DNA of 64,000 bases. It comes from Epiperipatus broadwayi (lineage: Eukaryota; Onychophora; Udeonychophora; Euonychophora; Peripatidae). Below the pieces are notes generated by a model, which was not told the DNA's origin, did no database searches, and saw only the letters and a program-made list of their open reading frames with translations. The stretch spans positions 8,476,963 through 8,540,962 of the forward strand of contig JAQFVV010006208.1 in NCBI GenBank assembly GCA_028023455.1, written 5' to 3'. How positions within the stretch are numbered: position 1 is the first letter of the stretch; every line of letters begins with the position of its first letter. The translations under genes were made by a program, and so were the position numbers. Shown here one piece after another: positions 54,651 to 64,000 of the stretch.

Positions 54651-55345
54651 GTACTTAAATATTATTATAAGCAGTAAAACCTTCTGACACAAAAAAAGTG
54701 AATGATTTTATTGAGTGCACCCATGATGATCAAAGTGACAATCATTATTACATATTAAGGATATAGATTGAATAGCTGTATTCTGAACTTTTACTTTTTA
54801 ATGCAAACTTTAATAAATGTGAATTCCTACTATAAATGCAAATTCTATGACATTCTATATTTTGAAAGTATGACGAAGAAGTAAATATCTTCAAAGTTAA
54901 ATTATATGTCTGTGGAAAAGAAAAACAGAAACATATGTTTCAAATTTCAATAATGTTAAAAAAAAAATATTTTAATAAAAAATAAAGTTTACCAAAGCAT
55001 GCATAATTTATTATTTACTTAACTTTTGAATTAATTAAAAATATTTGCAAAATGTATTTTTGAGGCTCTTGTATTAAAATACTTATTATATATACAAAAA
55101 GTTTATAAATTTCCCAAAAATATTTTTAAATAATGGTTAAAGTTTTTCATCACATAAATTGTTGATTGTAACTTGCTTGTTTACTGCCATAAATTATTGC
55201 AATGCTAAACAATTCTATAGTAGAAAATGTATTTTATATATAAATACTCTGACCTATTATATTCCAATGTATATTTAGTTGAAGTATACTTTTATCTTGC
55301 TTATTACATTGCCAAATCCTTACAATATGAATATCGTCTATGGTT
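54651..55345. other. AT-rich DNA, nothing recognised
   Basis: No assigned feature. Confidence 0.35.
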
Positions 55346-55347
55346 TT

Positions 55348-55612
55348 TATTACTTTTTACAAAGCTTTTTTTACAACCCACTATTGACAGATTCAATTGC
55401 CCCAGCAATCTTCTTCAGAACTATAACAAACATAAAGATTTTTTACAATCCACTATTGATGGTTTCAATTGCCCCAGAAATCATCTTCAGAACTATAACA
55501 AGCACAATATTCTGTTTGTTATAGTTCTGAAGAAGATCGCTGGGGCAATTGAAACCGTCAATAGTAAGTTGTAAAAAAGCTTTGTAAAAAGTAATAAAGA
55601 ACATAGATGATA
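55348..55612. repeat. repeat D: two minus units and one plus unit
   Basis: Two tandem minus units (about 66 bp apart) carrying CUGAAGA...UUGAAUC/GAAACC and one plus unit (CUGAAGA 55527-55533, GAAACCGUC) meet near 55505. The layout matches repeat E at 45848. In the plus unit UUAUAGUU and AAUAGUAA can form stem I with one mismatch and two G-U pairs. Confidence 0.68.
55519..55570 (+). ncRNA. hammerhead-like RNA, repeat D
   Basis: CUGAAGA fits the CUGANGA consensus, GAAAC and UC fit the other side, and stem II GAUCGC/GCAAUU pairs except one position. Departures: an extra A between core and stem II, and a stem III of two pairs with a single-base loop. Ribozyme activity is uncertain. Confidence 0.45.
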
Positions 55613-56859
55613 TTAATAATATATTTAGTTGTATATTGTTTGTTCATATATTCATGGAGTTTTCTACATTGGGGTAAAATTTGCTTCTTTAATCTTCCTG
55701 TACATCATTGCATTTAGTTCCAATGATTTTAGACCTGTGCTATTAATTAGACTAATTAATAACATTGAGAATAAAAATATTTTTCTAGCACAATCACAAA
55801 ATTTGTTTATCTAATAAATAGTGAGGTGTAAAATAGTTAGCTCTGGTGTATCACAAGTTAAAATGTCAACGAAAATGAGACTGACCACATTTTTTATTGA
55901 TTTAAGAGACACTTCATTTGAACTGTGTCAGGGAATATCTGTTTAATCATGTAGAAGAAAATTGATCTTCAGAGGTATGCTATTACATTGATATTAACAT
56001 TTACATGCATTCACCCATTAATTAGTGTTTTAAGAGCATAAGTGAATCACTTATGCCTAGAGATTATTCTTATATAAACCAACCCTTAATGACCATGTTT
56101 AAATCAGGATAGGATCTTATTACGAGTCTGTTATTTCAATTGACAAATTATTTATACAAATTTAGTTTATATATTGTAGGGAAGAGAAAGTCTCATTTTT
56201 AATTACCTGTGACTTTGAATTATATTAGTTTAAATTTATGTAATAAATATTTTAATGACATATATATAATCACGTGGAAGGAAATTAATTTACAGACATA
56301 CGATAAGATTGATATTAAAATTTATGTGCACTCGCCCAGGCTCTTAGAGCTTATTCTTATATAAAATCAACCTTTATTCACCATGCTTAAATCGGGACTT
56401 GTTAAAGCAGATAAAAAATTTTATTTATAGGTTAAGAAACAAAATAAAATGAAAATAACAAAACATTCTTAAAATAGTAATAAAAATCAAGGTATTCAAT
56501 CAAGATTGTAACATTAGCTTTAGGTTATCACTATTAATACTATAATTAAAAAAATACCAAGGATAAATGAATTTTTTCATAGTGATCTCAAATTGTTTTT
56601 TCCATCTAATGTAATAATTCAGAATATACGGAATAGTTTATTATAGGATATTATGGGTTAATCTTTCAATAATCTTGATCAAAAAAACTCACATGAGCAA
56701 TGATTTTCTTAGAACATGAAAGAATATGAAAGAAAAAGTGGACCTATTTTTGTTCCTTAGTTATTAAAATTATTTATACTGAGCACAACTGCAGAAAAAA
56801 TAAATGAATTACTTTATCCCCAAGTAAACAATGACGTGAAGAAATGAGCATATCTTGCA
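55613..56859. other. AT-rich DNA, nothing recognised
   Basis: Two diverged direct copies of about 150 bp ('ttacatgcattcacccatta' near 56000 and 'ttatgtgcactcgcccaggc' near 56320, each followed by 'ttattcttatataaa') suggest an unnamed repeat. Confidence 0.4.
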
Positions 56860-56879
56860 AAAATGCATAGAAAATAAAG

Positions 56880-56962
56880 ATTAACTGTTATATTTATTAT
56901 TTTTATTATTATTACGATAGTTTTTAATTAACAGACATTTTATTTGTATTACATATATTATA
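56880..56962 (+). repeat. Penelope-like 3' tail fragment
   Basis: 'ttatatttattatttttatt' then 'attttatttgtattac', as at 1177-1262. Confidence 0.6.
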
Positions 56963-57796
56963 ATAGTAAAAATGGGAAAAGTAGGAGGGTAATGCCCAAG
57001 AGACATAGACTATTGAAATTAAATTAAATTCAAATTTATAAGGAAAATTGAACCGAATTAAATAAGGCTTAATATGCTTTAGTCCCTAATCTGAACTAAT
57101 ACAGCTTTAAAATAGATTGAGTAATAAGGAATGTTAGCTCTTATGGATATAGTACAAATTTAAAATAATGATTTAATATATAAAATTAAAAGCGTGTGAA
57201 GTGCTTGAAAGAGAAGCTATAGAGAGTGCAAAAAATATTAAACGCTAAGGCTTTCAATGCCGTTTGCCTCATATTCCTAGCGATAATGTGAAGATGGATG
57301 TAAATAATGATGTTTAAATTATGTGACAGTTCAAGTTCATTTACCTATATCCCTTCAAATATAACTATGGTTATTGCCCTTTTAAGAATCGAAATAAGTA
57401 GGATTCAGGATTACTAATTTAATAATATAATTTACACCAAATAATAATAAATTACAAATGAAATTAATGTTATGCTAAAGAAATAAAACTTAATGTGTAA
57501 TAATTGTATAAATGTATATACCAATAGTGATGCTAAACAACAGTCTTGTTTTTAGAACTGGAAGTAAATATATATCTATGATAATTGTATCAAAAAAATA
57601 CTAAATTTATAAAGGATCCTTAACTTATTATGATTAATTACTAAGGCAATATTAACATCTAAGTAAGTTATTCAAATGACAATTAATAATTAATTATAAT
57701 TTTGATTAAATGTTATTATTTTTATCCAAGCTTATTCTTTAACAAGTAAAGATATATTTTAAATAGACTTTCAAACACATATATAATATAGTGTTT
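56963..57796. other. AT-rich DNA, nothing recognised
   Basis: No assigned feature. Confidence 0.35.
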
Positions 57797-58038
57797 TTCT
57801 GAAAATTTGTGATGATGGAATTCTGGTTGTATTTTTATATTGGACTATTTCCATCACCTAATATGCATATTGAATGTCTTTAGAAGAATTTAACTTTATT
57901 TAAATATTTCAAATACATTCAACTGTTAGTAATAGTACATCAAACATGTTAGTATATGCACAACATTTCGAGAGGTAATAGTCTCCCCTCTTCTTCAGGT
58001 GTTTCTGGCTTGACCAGTGACAGTACTAGCATGGGATA
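57797..58038 (-). repeat. repeat C, single minus copy
   Basis: The minus strand carries 'gccagaaacacctgaagaag', then GAGGGGAGACUAUUACCUCUCGAAA, then the body to 'catcatcacaaattttcaga'. The motif has the CUGAAGA and CGAAA elements and a good GAGG/CCUC stem, but no stem III follows GAAA; instead UGUUG returns to pair with the upstream CAACA-like strand in other copies. Confidence 0.68.
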
Positions 58039-59030
58039 TAAATATATAATATAATTTTATAGATGGATTTGAACAATCTTCAAGGATAGTGATATATTCA
58101 ACATTCATAATCCAGAGGTACTTTAGATTTCACAATTCCTTAAAATATCCAATTAAAATTCGTCCCAATTGGATTACCAATATCATTTTACCAGAGAAGC
58201 AATTGTGTATATTAATCCCTTTAGCTACATTATTCTACAGTATACGTTCTATTAGCGATATGCATACAAAACTTTGAATATCATTAAATAAAAATAAAAA
58301 AAATATTAATTTCTATAAGGTTCACCCAGTATATTATTGTCATATTTTCCTTTCAAAATAATGGTTATTCCAGCCATCATGATCTAATATAATCCTTGAG
58401 CATGATAATATATGCAGCATGATGTGAATTTAATAAAGGTTTTGTCAAGATACATTAATGATTCCAATAGATAGCATGAGGATACAATAACAAGAATGTA
58501 GAAATTTTAAGATTTTGATACTCCTTAAATAATCCTCCACTTCTAAACATTGATATTGTATTTAATATTTTTAGCAATATTAGTGATTTTATCCATAGAT
58601 ATTTGTATTCTTTCCAAATACATTCATATATATTGTATTTAAATAAGCATTTTTGAAATCTGATGAACTTGAAGAATAAATTTTCTTGAACGCAATGGCG
58701 ACTATACTTTAGCAAGCTTTGACGTACATTTCTTGTTGTTTTTATGAGCAGACACCAACTTTTTTTTTCTAGCAAGTCATGTTATATGGTGTTCTAATAC
58801 ATATGTTCTCATGAGTACATATATCGCAGTTTGTAATGAAAGAAATGTTTACTAAAAGTGAAATTTCTTTCAAAATAAGCAATATATATAATAAACGTAC
58901 TTCAAAAAAAGAAAAATGCAGGTTTCTACTTGACATCATCGTTACATATGACTTATCTGAATGATGTAATATCTACCACTGTTGTTATTTAATAAGCTCG
59001 GGTCAATTGTCTTGAAAATTCAATGAGCTG
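58039..59030. other. AT-rich DNA, nothing recognised
   Basis: No assigned feature. Confidence 0.35.
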
Positions 59031-59032
59031 TT

Positions 59033-59150
59033 ACTACTACTACTACTACTACCATCACCACTACCACTATTACTGTTATTGTTATTATTACTATTACTAC
59101 TACTACTGCTGCTACTACTACTACTACTCCTCCTACTATTATTATTATAA
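59033..59150 (+). repeat. (TAC/TAT)n trinucleotide tract
   Basis: Imperfect run of TAC, CAC, TAT and TGC triplets. Confidence 0.9.
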
Positions 59151-59461
59151 ATAGATTGTTAAAATATCAATTACACACACACATATTAATAGATTCATAC
59201 ATATGCAATGTAATCTATTATTATACACACACACATATCAATAGATTTATACATATGCAAATGTAATCTATTGTTTTTATCGGAGTTCCCTACTTTTATA
59301 TACATATATAAAACAAGTAATGTTATTTTAGGCAAAATATTTTTAAAATTGAAATGTTTTAAATCTTTTTTGATTGGTGTCTTTTCATTTTTTCTTTCTA
59401 AATGCTAAATCTTATTGTATATTGTTTTTTTGCATTAAAATAAGATAAAAAGAAACTGCAA

Positions 59462-59563
59462 GCGTTGGTGGCCTAGCGGTTAACATAGCTGCCTTCCAAG
59501 CAGCTGGTCCGAGTTCGCTTCCAGGTCTACGCTTTGACATAAAAAATGAAACATAAAAAAAAA
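59462..59563 (+). mobile_element. tRNA-Gly-derived SINE
   Basis: GCGTTGGTGGCCTAGCGGTT, loop CTTCCAA and B box AGTTCGCTTCC. The 3' 'GCTTTGACAT' is followed by an A-rich tail with an interruption. 9-bp duplication 'aaactgcaa' at 59453-59461 and 59564-59572. Confidence 0.87.
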
Positions 59564-59574
59564 AAACTGCAAAC

Positions 59575-60115
59575 TTATTCTTAAAGAAGATGAAATAAAA
59601 TGAGTTAAGATTATTATTTTAACTTTTTTAAAAACATGTTATTTATTATAACTTAAGATTTAATAATACACATATATATCACTGTTTTGTTGAAAGCAAA
59701 CATATACGCTCTTCTCTTTTGTAGCTTTAAATAGTTTTAATTTTTGGGAGAGTTAAATGTATTATTTTAAAAGATAAAGGAAGTAAGTCTTGAATTGTCT
59801 TATATTCTAAAATGTTGACAATAATTCTCTTAAAAAAGATAGACAAACATTATTTTGGCTTTTATCAAAGATAATGCGAATTTAAAATCAAAATAAAAAC
59901 GGCATCTAGATTGACAATTCAGTAATTGATGATATCCATTCAATGATGATCTAAAATCTATATACAAAAAATAGTAATAGATATGTTGATGATATGAGTT
60001 GAGGGTGTGCCAATACGGTAAGTTTCCAGAAAATATTTAGCAGTTTAGGATTACAATGAATCATTCATTGCACGTGTTGCCAAAATATATTAGGTTAATT
60101 ACTGAAAACACCAAC
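59575..60115. other. AT-rich DNA, nothing recognised
   Basis: No assigned feature. Confidence 0.35.
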
Positions 60116-60119
60116 ATTA

Positions 60120-60600
60120 TTTGTTGTTATATATTGAACTATTTACAGAATCTAATATTAGATATTGAATGTATTTAAAAAAAATTAACTTTATTTAAAT
60201 TTTCCAATTACATTCAACTGTTACTAATAGCACACAGACTAATATATGAGCAACATTTCTTGATGTATTATTGTCCTCTCTTCTTCACATGTTGCTGGCC
60301 TGACTATTGACAATACTAGTATGTGAATCGAACCTGGTTTCTTTGATTCTTTAATGTTGATTTTTTAAAATAAGGCTTAACCAACTGAACCATATTGTTA
60401 AGGTTCAGTTGCTTAGAGTGAAATAAATTCAACATTCAAGAATCTAAGAGTCCAAGTTCATTTCCCATGCTAATACTGTCCATCAGTAGTCAGGCAAGCA
60501 ACATGAAGAAGAGAGGAAAGTAATAAGTAGATAACAGAAATAGTTCCAATATAAATACAACTAAAATACCATCACCACAAACTTTCAGGAAAACAGCAAC
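60120..60600. repeat. repeat C foldback with tRNA-like heads at the centre
   Basis: Minus copy 60120-60390 and plus copy 60396-60600 join head to head. Each head resembles a tRNA promoter: on the minus strand 'GGTTCAGTTGGTTAAGCC' (A-box-like) and 'AGGTTCGATTCACAT' (B-box-like) about 50 bases apart; the plus copy has 'GGTTCAGTTGCTTAGAG' and 'AAGTTCATTTCCC'. Next come 'caggc(c)agcaac' and the GAAGAAGAG hammerhead-like motif, then the body. This fits a tRNA-headed SINE. Confidence 0.7.
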
Positions 60601-60794
60601 ATTATTTACTTCATGTAATAAGGATAAATACTAATACTGTAATTGAGACAATATATATAGACATACAAAATAATTTATTATATATTTCATATAATGGATT
60701 ACAGTTAGAAATACATAACAGCATCAAAAGTGTTGAAAGAAATGATTATGCATACAATTATGAAAATAACACTTATCTTCAATTTTAAACTGTA

Positions 60795-60922
60795 GTAGTA
60801 GTGGTAGTAGTAGTAGTGGTAGTGGCGGTAGTGACAGTGGTAGCAGCGGTAGTAGTATAGTGATGGTGGTAGTAATAGTGGTAGTAGTATTATTACTACT
60901 AGTAGTACTATTATTATTTTGT
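60795..60922 (+). repeat. (GTA/GTG)n trinucleotide tract
   Basis: Imperfect GTA, GTG and GCG triplets passing into ATT and ACT triplets. Confidence 0.9.
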
Positions 60923-62999
60923 TATTGTTATTACTATCATTTGTTTGTGCTTAATTAATTGCATTAGTAAAATATTCAATAAAATGTAACTACAGTCATA
61001 AAATAATTTTATGTTTAATCTTGTAATGTGAATTGTCTGTGGATTTGGTGCTGTATGGATTCATGAGTTTAAAGAAATGAATTCCCATAATAGGGAGTAG
61101 CATTTAAATATCTGCCACTTATTCTGCCATTATTGTGTGGTGCTGCCACATGTGGTAATAAAATTCCTTACATGTTGCACAATTTCTGGAAAGTAAACAA
61201 TGAAATGGAAATACCACAATATCAGTTAATGTTTTACCCTTAATATCATCAACCAATTCAAAAATGAACAGATTTTATTCATGTAAGACTGGTTTTTAAA
61301 ATCTTACTGTAAAGTATGTACCATGTCATTTAGTCATTTATTAAATGCTAATTATAATAAACACTTATAGAGAGTATTCAAATATATTTCTGTTTTAATA
61401 GGGCTGTTAATTACATCTTTCTTAAATTTATGAGATCTATATATCAAAGCAGATTTGTATTTCTTTTTTTATTATTTGAATGTGTGAGAATATTTAAGTA
61501 CATACCATCAACTGTGTATCTTTTATCTGTATTACATTAGCCAATATATAAATAAATTTAAAAATAACAATCTACTATTTTAAAAATAGCCCAATTAATT
61601 TTAATATATATACAACAAACCACACACAAACTTCTTTAAAAATCTTAATTTATAATAATAATTATAATAGTTCATATTATAATAAATCAACATTTATAAC
61701 GAAGTTTGTAGGTAAATTTGTTGTATATATATTTGTTGTATATATATATATATTATTTTTCCATGAATTTATTTCTAGTAATGACCACAAGAGAGTGTAT
61801 AAAGCTGTAGAACATTTTTGTCACATGATAAATTTAAAAAATGGCGTAGTGAGAAGTTCATATTTGAACAAACATCTATTTGATGATATCAACGAATTGT
61901 CTATTTCAATTTATTTACTATTTATCGATTAATTAAAAATTAGTTAAAAGAAATGAAATAAGATATACATATATGCACAATACAAATAATGTTTAATTTG
62001 ATTAATTTTCATTTCTGTAGGCCTTAGTAAGTGTATTAATTTATAGATGTAACATAATTAAATATCTCTTAAATAAGTAGTTATTGAATATTTGATTACA
62101 GTATATGATTTAAAACACTAATGCATTTATTATTTAGCCAGTAATGAATTTAAGAATCATTTTAAATGTTACTTAATTTTTAATTCCTGAAAAATAAATA
62201 ATGAAACCCAATAATCCAGAACTATATAGTTTCTACAAAAAAAAATAAATCTTCATTGACAGATACAACCTTTCAATCTCTTCATCAATAACCAATAGTT
62301 ATCTATATGGAAATATATTACATGTGATAATAAATTCAAGTATTTAATAAAATTATGTATGACATCTTTTCCATTTTTGTATATAATAACTGACCTAGAT
62401 TCTTACACAAATGGATTATGTTAATTTCTGAATTATAGGTAATGAATGGAAAGGGCAAGTCAACTGACATTGAGATTTCTTTTAAATTAAAGGCTTTAAT
62501 CTTGCCTGATTCTTGATATTTTATAATATCATTTATACCTTCATTAATCACTATAATGCAATCTAATCAAATTTATTTTTTTATATTTGCTTATGATTTC
62601 AATTACATATCAGCCTTCATCAGAACTACAATATTCAAATATATATGACTATACAATTAATATTTAACTTCTTATTTATATATGTAATTATATAACACAT
62701 TACATACAATACCCTGACTTACGGATTTTTAAAAATACAAAGTTTTAAAAATCTCAGTAAATATATATATATCCTCATACATTTTTAATAATTTTATAAA
62801 TATTAATTTGTATTATTTAAAATCCATAATGGAAAGGTTTTGTGTATAATGTGTAATATAATTATATATAAATAAGCATATATAGATTTGAATATTGTAG
62901 CTATGATGGGCAGTCAAAACATAAGAAAATATAAAGGAATACATTTCATTTTATTAGGTTGCAGTGTAAAGTGATTAATGAATGTATAACTGGTATTAT
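60923..62999. other. AT-rich DNA, nothing recognised
   Basis: Short (TA)n tracts near 61735 and 62760. A minus-strand frame at 62336-62551 has Asn/Ile-rich composition without a recognisable family. Confidence 0.4.
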
Positions 63000-63310
63000 A
63001 TATATATGGGTAAAAGAACAAACAGGTGTTATTGACCTCATTGAAAAAATTAAAAGACTGAAATGAAGTTGAGCTGGATATACTGCTAGAAGAGATGATA
63101 ATAGATGGACAATTGAAATCTTAAACGGGATTCCAAAAGATTGTAAAAGACCCAGAAAGAAACCCCATGTGAGATGGATGAATGAAATAAGAAAGTGTGC
63201 AGGGGAGATGTGAAAAAGAGAAGCTAATGATCAGAGAAGATGGATTGAACTTGGAGAGACCTTCATCCTGCACTGGATTGATAATGGTTGTTGTTGATGA
63301 TGATGATGAC
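63000..63310 (+). pseudogene. RTE LINE 3'-terminal fragment
   Basis: 'GVIDLIEKIKRLK', then the WAGH-type block, 'RPRKKPHVRWMNEI' and 'LHWIDNG' across frames, ending in a (GAT)n tail (63290-63308). Same family as 17861. Confidence 0.8.
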
Positions 63311-63362
63311 ATAAATAATCAAAAAGCAGAAAGAAATTTATAATATTTTTTGTATTTTATGA

Positions 63363-63500
63363 CATTGGAGATCATTTAACTTTTTCACAGGTGTATGAAA
63401 TAGATTTGAACAGCTGAATGGAGCTTGAAAGTCTGGATTCAGGGCCTTTATAATTACATCTAAATTCCACGGATATAAAGTATACCGGTATTTAAATATT
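63363..63500 (+). repeat. repeat B outer fragment
   Basis: 'ggagatcatttaactttttc', 'gcttgaaagtctggattcag' and 'atataaagtataccggtatt' match the segment outside the ribozyme; the ribozyme itself is missing. Confidence 0.6.
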
Positions 63501-64000
63501 TTTAGAAATTCGTAACTATCATCACCACAAATATAAATCTACCACTTACTTTATTGTCCTATAATATGTAAGTTCAGTTTATCCACCCAACTTTGTACAC
63601 TTTTTAGCAATTTTTTTTTTTATTGTATATATATACACCCAATCTTTTATTTCGATCATCCTGTAAAGTTGCAGGACAATTGAAACATAAGATTGCGTGT
63701 ACACATACACAATAAAAAAATTTTTTGGCTTAAAAAGTGTTCAAAGTAAGGTAGATAAATAGAATGTAATCAACATCTTAATGGAATTAAGTTTTGTTAT
63801 TAATTAAATAAAAACCATATTATTGCCTTAAGTCATGTACTCACTTAAGGGTTAATAACTAATTATTATATAAAAGTGATTTAATTGTTTTATCAACACA
63901 ATTAGTAAAGTCTAGAAAAATAGATTTTTTTTTTTGTTTTCAGCCTTGTTTATGCATTGCTTTATTTAAACTATACAGATAAACTTCATAATGGTATGTA
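63501..64000. other. AT-rich DNA with a possible repeat D-like terminus
   Basis: 'cctgtaaagttgcaggacaattgaaac' type sequence at 63660-63690 recalls the end of repeats D/E but lacks the CUGANGA core. Nothing else recognised. Confidence 0.35.

Noticed and set aside
55227-55574. 115-codon plus-strand frame with repeated 'DGFNCPRN'
   Set aside because: Produced by the tandem repeat D units; no independent coding evidence.
57797-58038. canonical hammerhead ribozyme in repeat C
   Set aside because: The CUGAAGA and CGAAA elements are present but no stem III or proper cleavage-site nucleotide follows GAAA; kept only as a hammerhead-like motif.

Overview
This is a strongly AT-rich stretch of animal nuclear DNA with no convincing host gene. 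No exon series, rRNA array or bacterial-style operon is visible. Almost everything recognisable is a transposable element, usually decayed. The families seen (Penelope-like elements, RTE-type and other non-LTR retrotransposons, a Merlin/ISXO2-like element, Tigger/pogo elements, hAT elements and a tRNA-Gly-derived SINE) point to an invertebrate metazoan. I cannot name the phylum from sequence alone.

Layout. 1-4.8 kb: two Penelope-like relics in opposite orientation. 4.8-11 kb: dense foldback and hammerhead repeats, RTE LINE tails, Gly-SINE copies and a 48-bp minisatellite. 11-17 kb: mostly unrecognised AT-rich DNA with several Gly-SINE copies, a palindromic repeat and a (GATA/GACA)n tract. 17.8-20.6 kb: an RTE LINE split by a nested Merlin transposon with a clear target-site duplication. 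20.7-21.7 kb: a multimer of a hammerhead-bearing repeat. 22.3-30.9 kb: two Tigger/pogo elements, one non-autonomous hAT element and SINEs. 31-38 kb: LINE tails, a Penelope-tail foldback, a decayed coding region and a LINE reverse transcriptase relic. 40-50 kb: further Penelope relics with inverted tails, a hAT/BED transposase relic, a Jockey/CR1-type reverse transcriptase relic and more hammerhead repeats. 50-64 kb: hammerhead foldbacks, a tRNA-headed repeat, trinucleotide tracts and long repeat-poor AT-rich DNA.

The most notable content is self-cleaving RNA. At least two unrelated repeat families (called A and B here) contain sequences that fold as type I hammerhead ribozymes: full CUGANGA and GAAA cores, a cleavage-site nucleotide, a short stem III and a two-part stem I with an internal loop. 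The best copy (50524-50584) is complete. Two further families (C and D/E) carry hammerhead-like motifs with non-canonical stems. These repeats occur as head-to-head foldbacks or head-to-tail multimers, which recalls Penelope pseudo-LTRs, schistosome Sm-alpha SINEs and metazoan retrozymes. The Penelope relics in the same window are plausible sources of the mobilising machinery; that link is inference.

No transposable-element protein gene here is intact. The protein-coding entries are pseudogenes with stops, frameshifts or internal deletions, and regulatory elements for host genes could not be identified.
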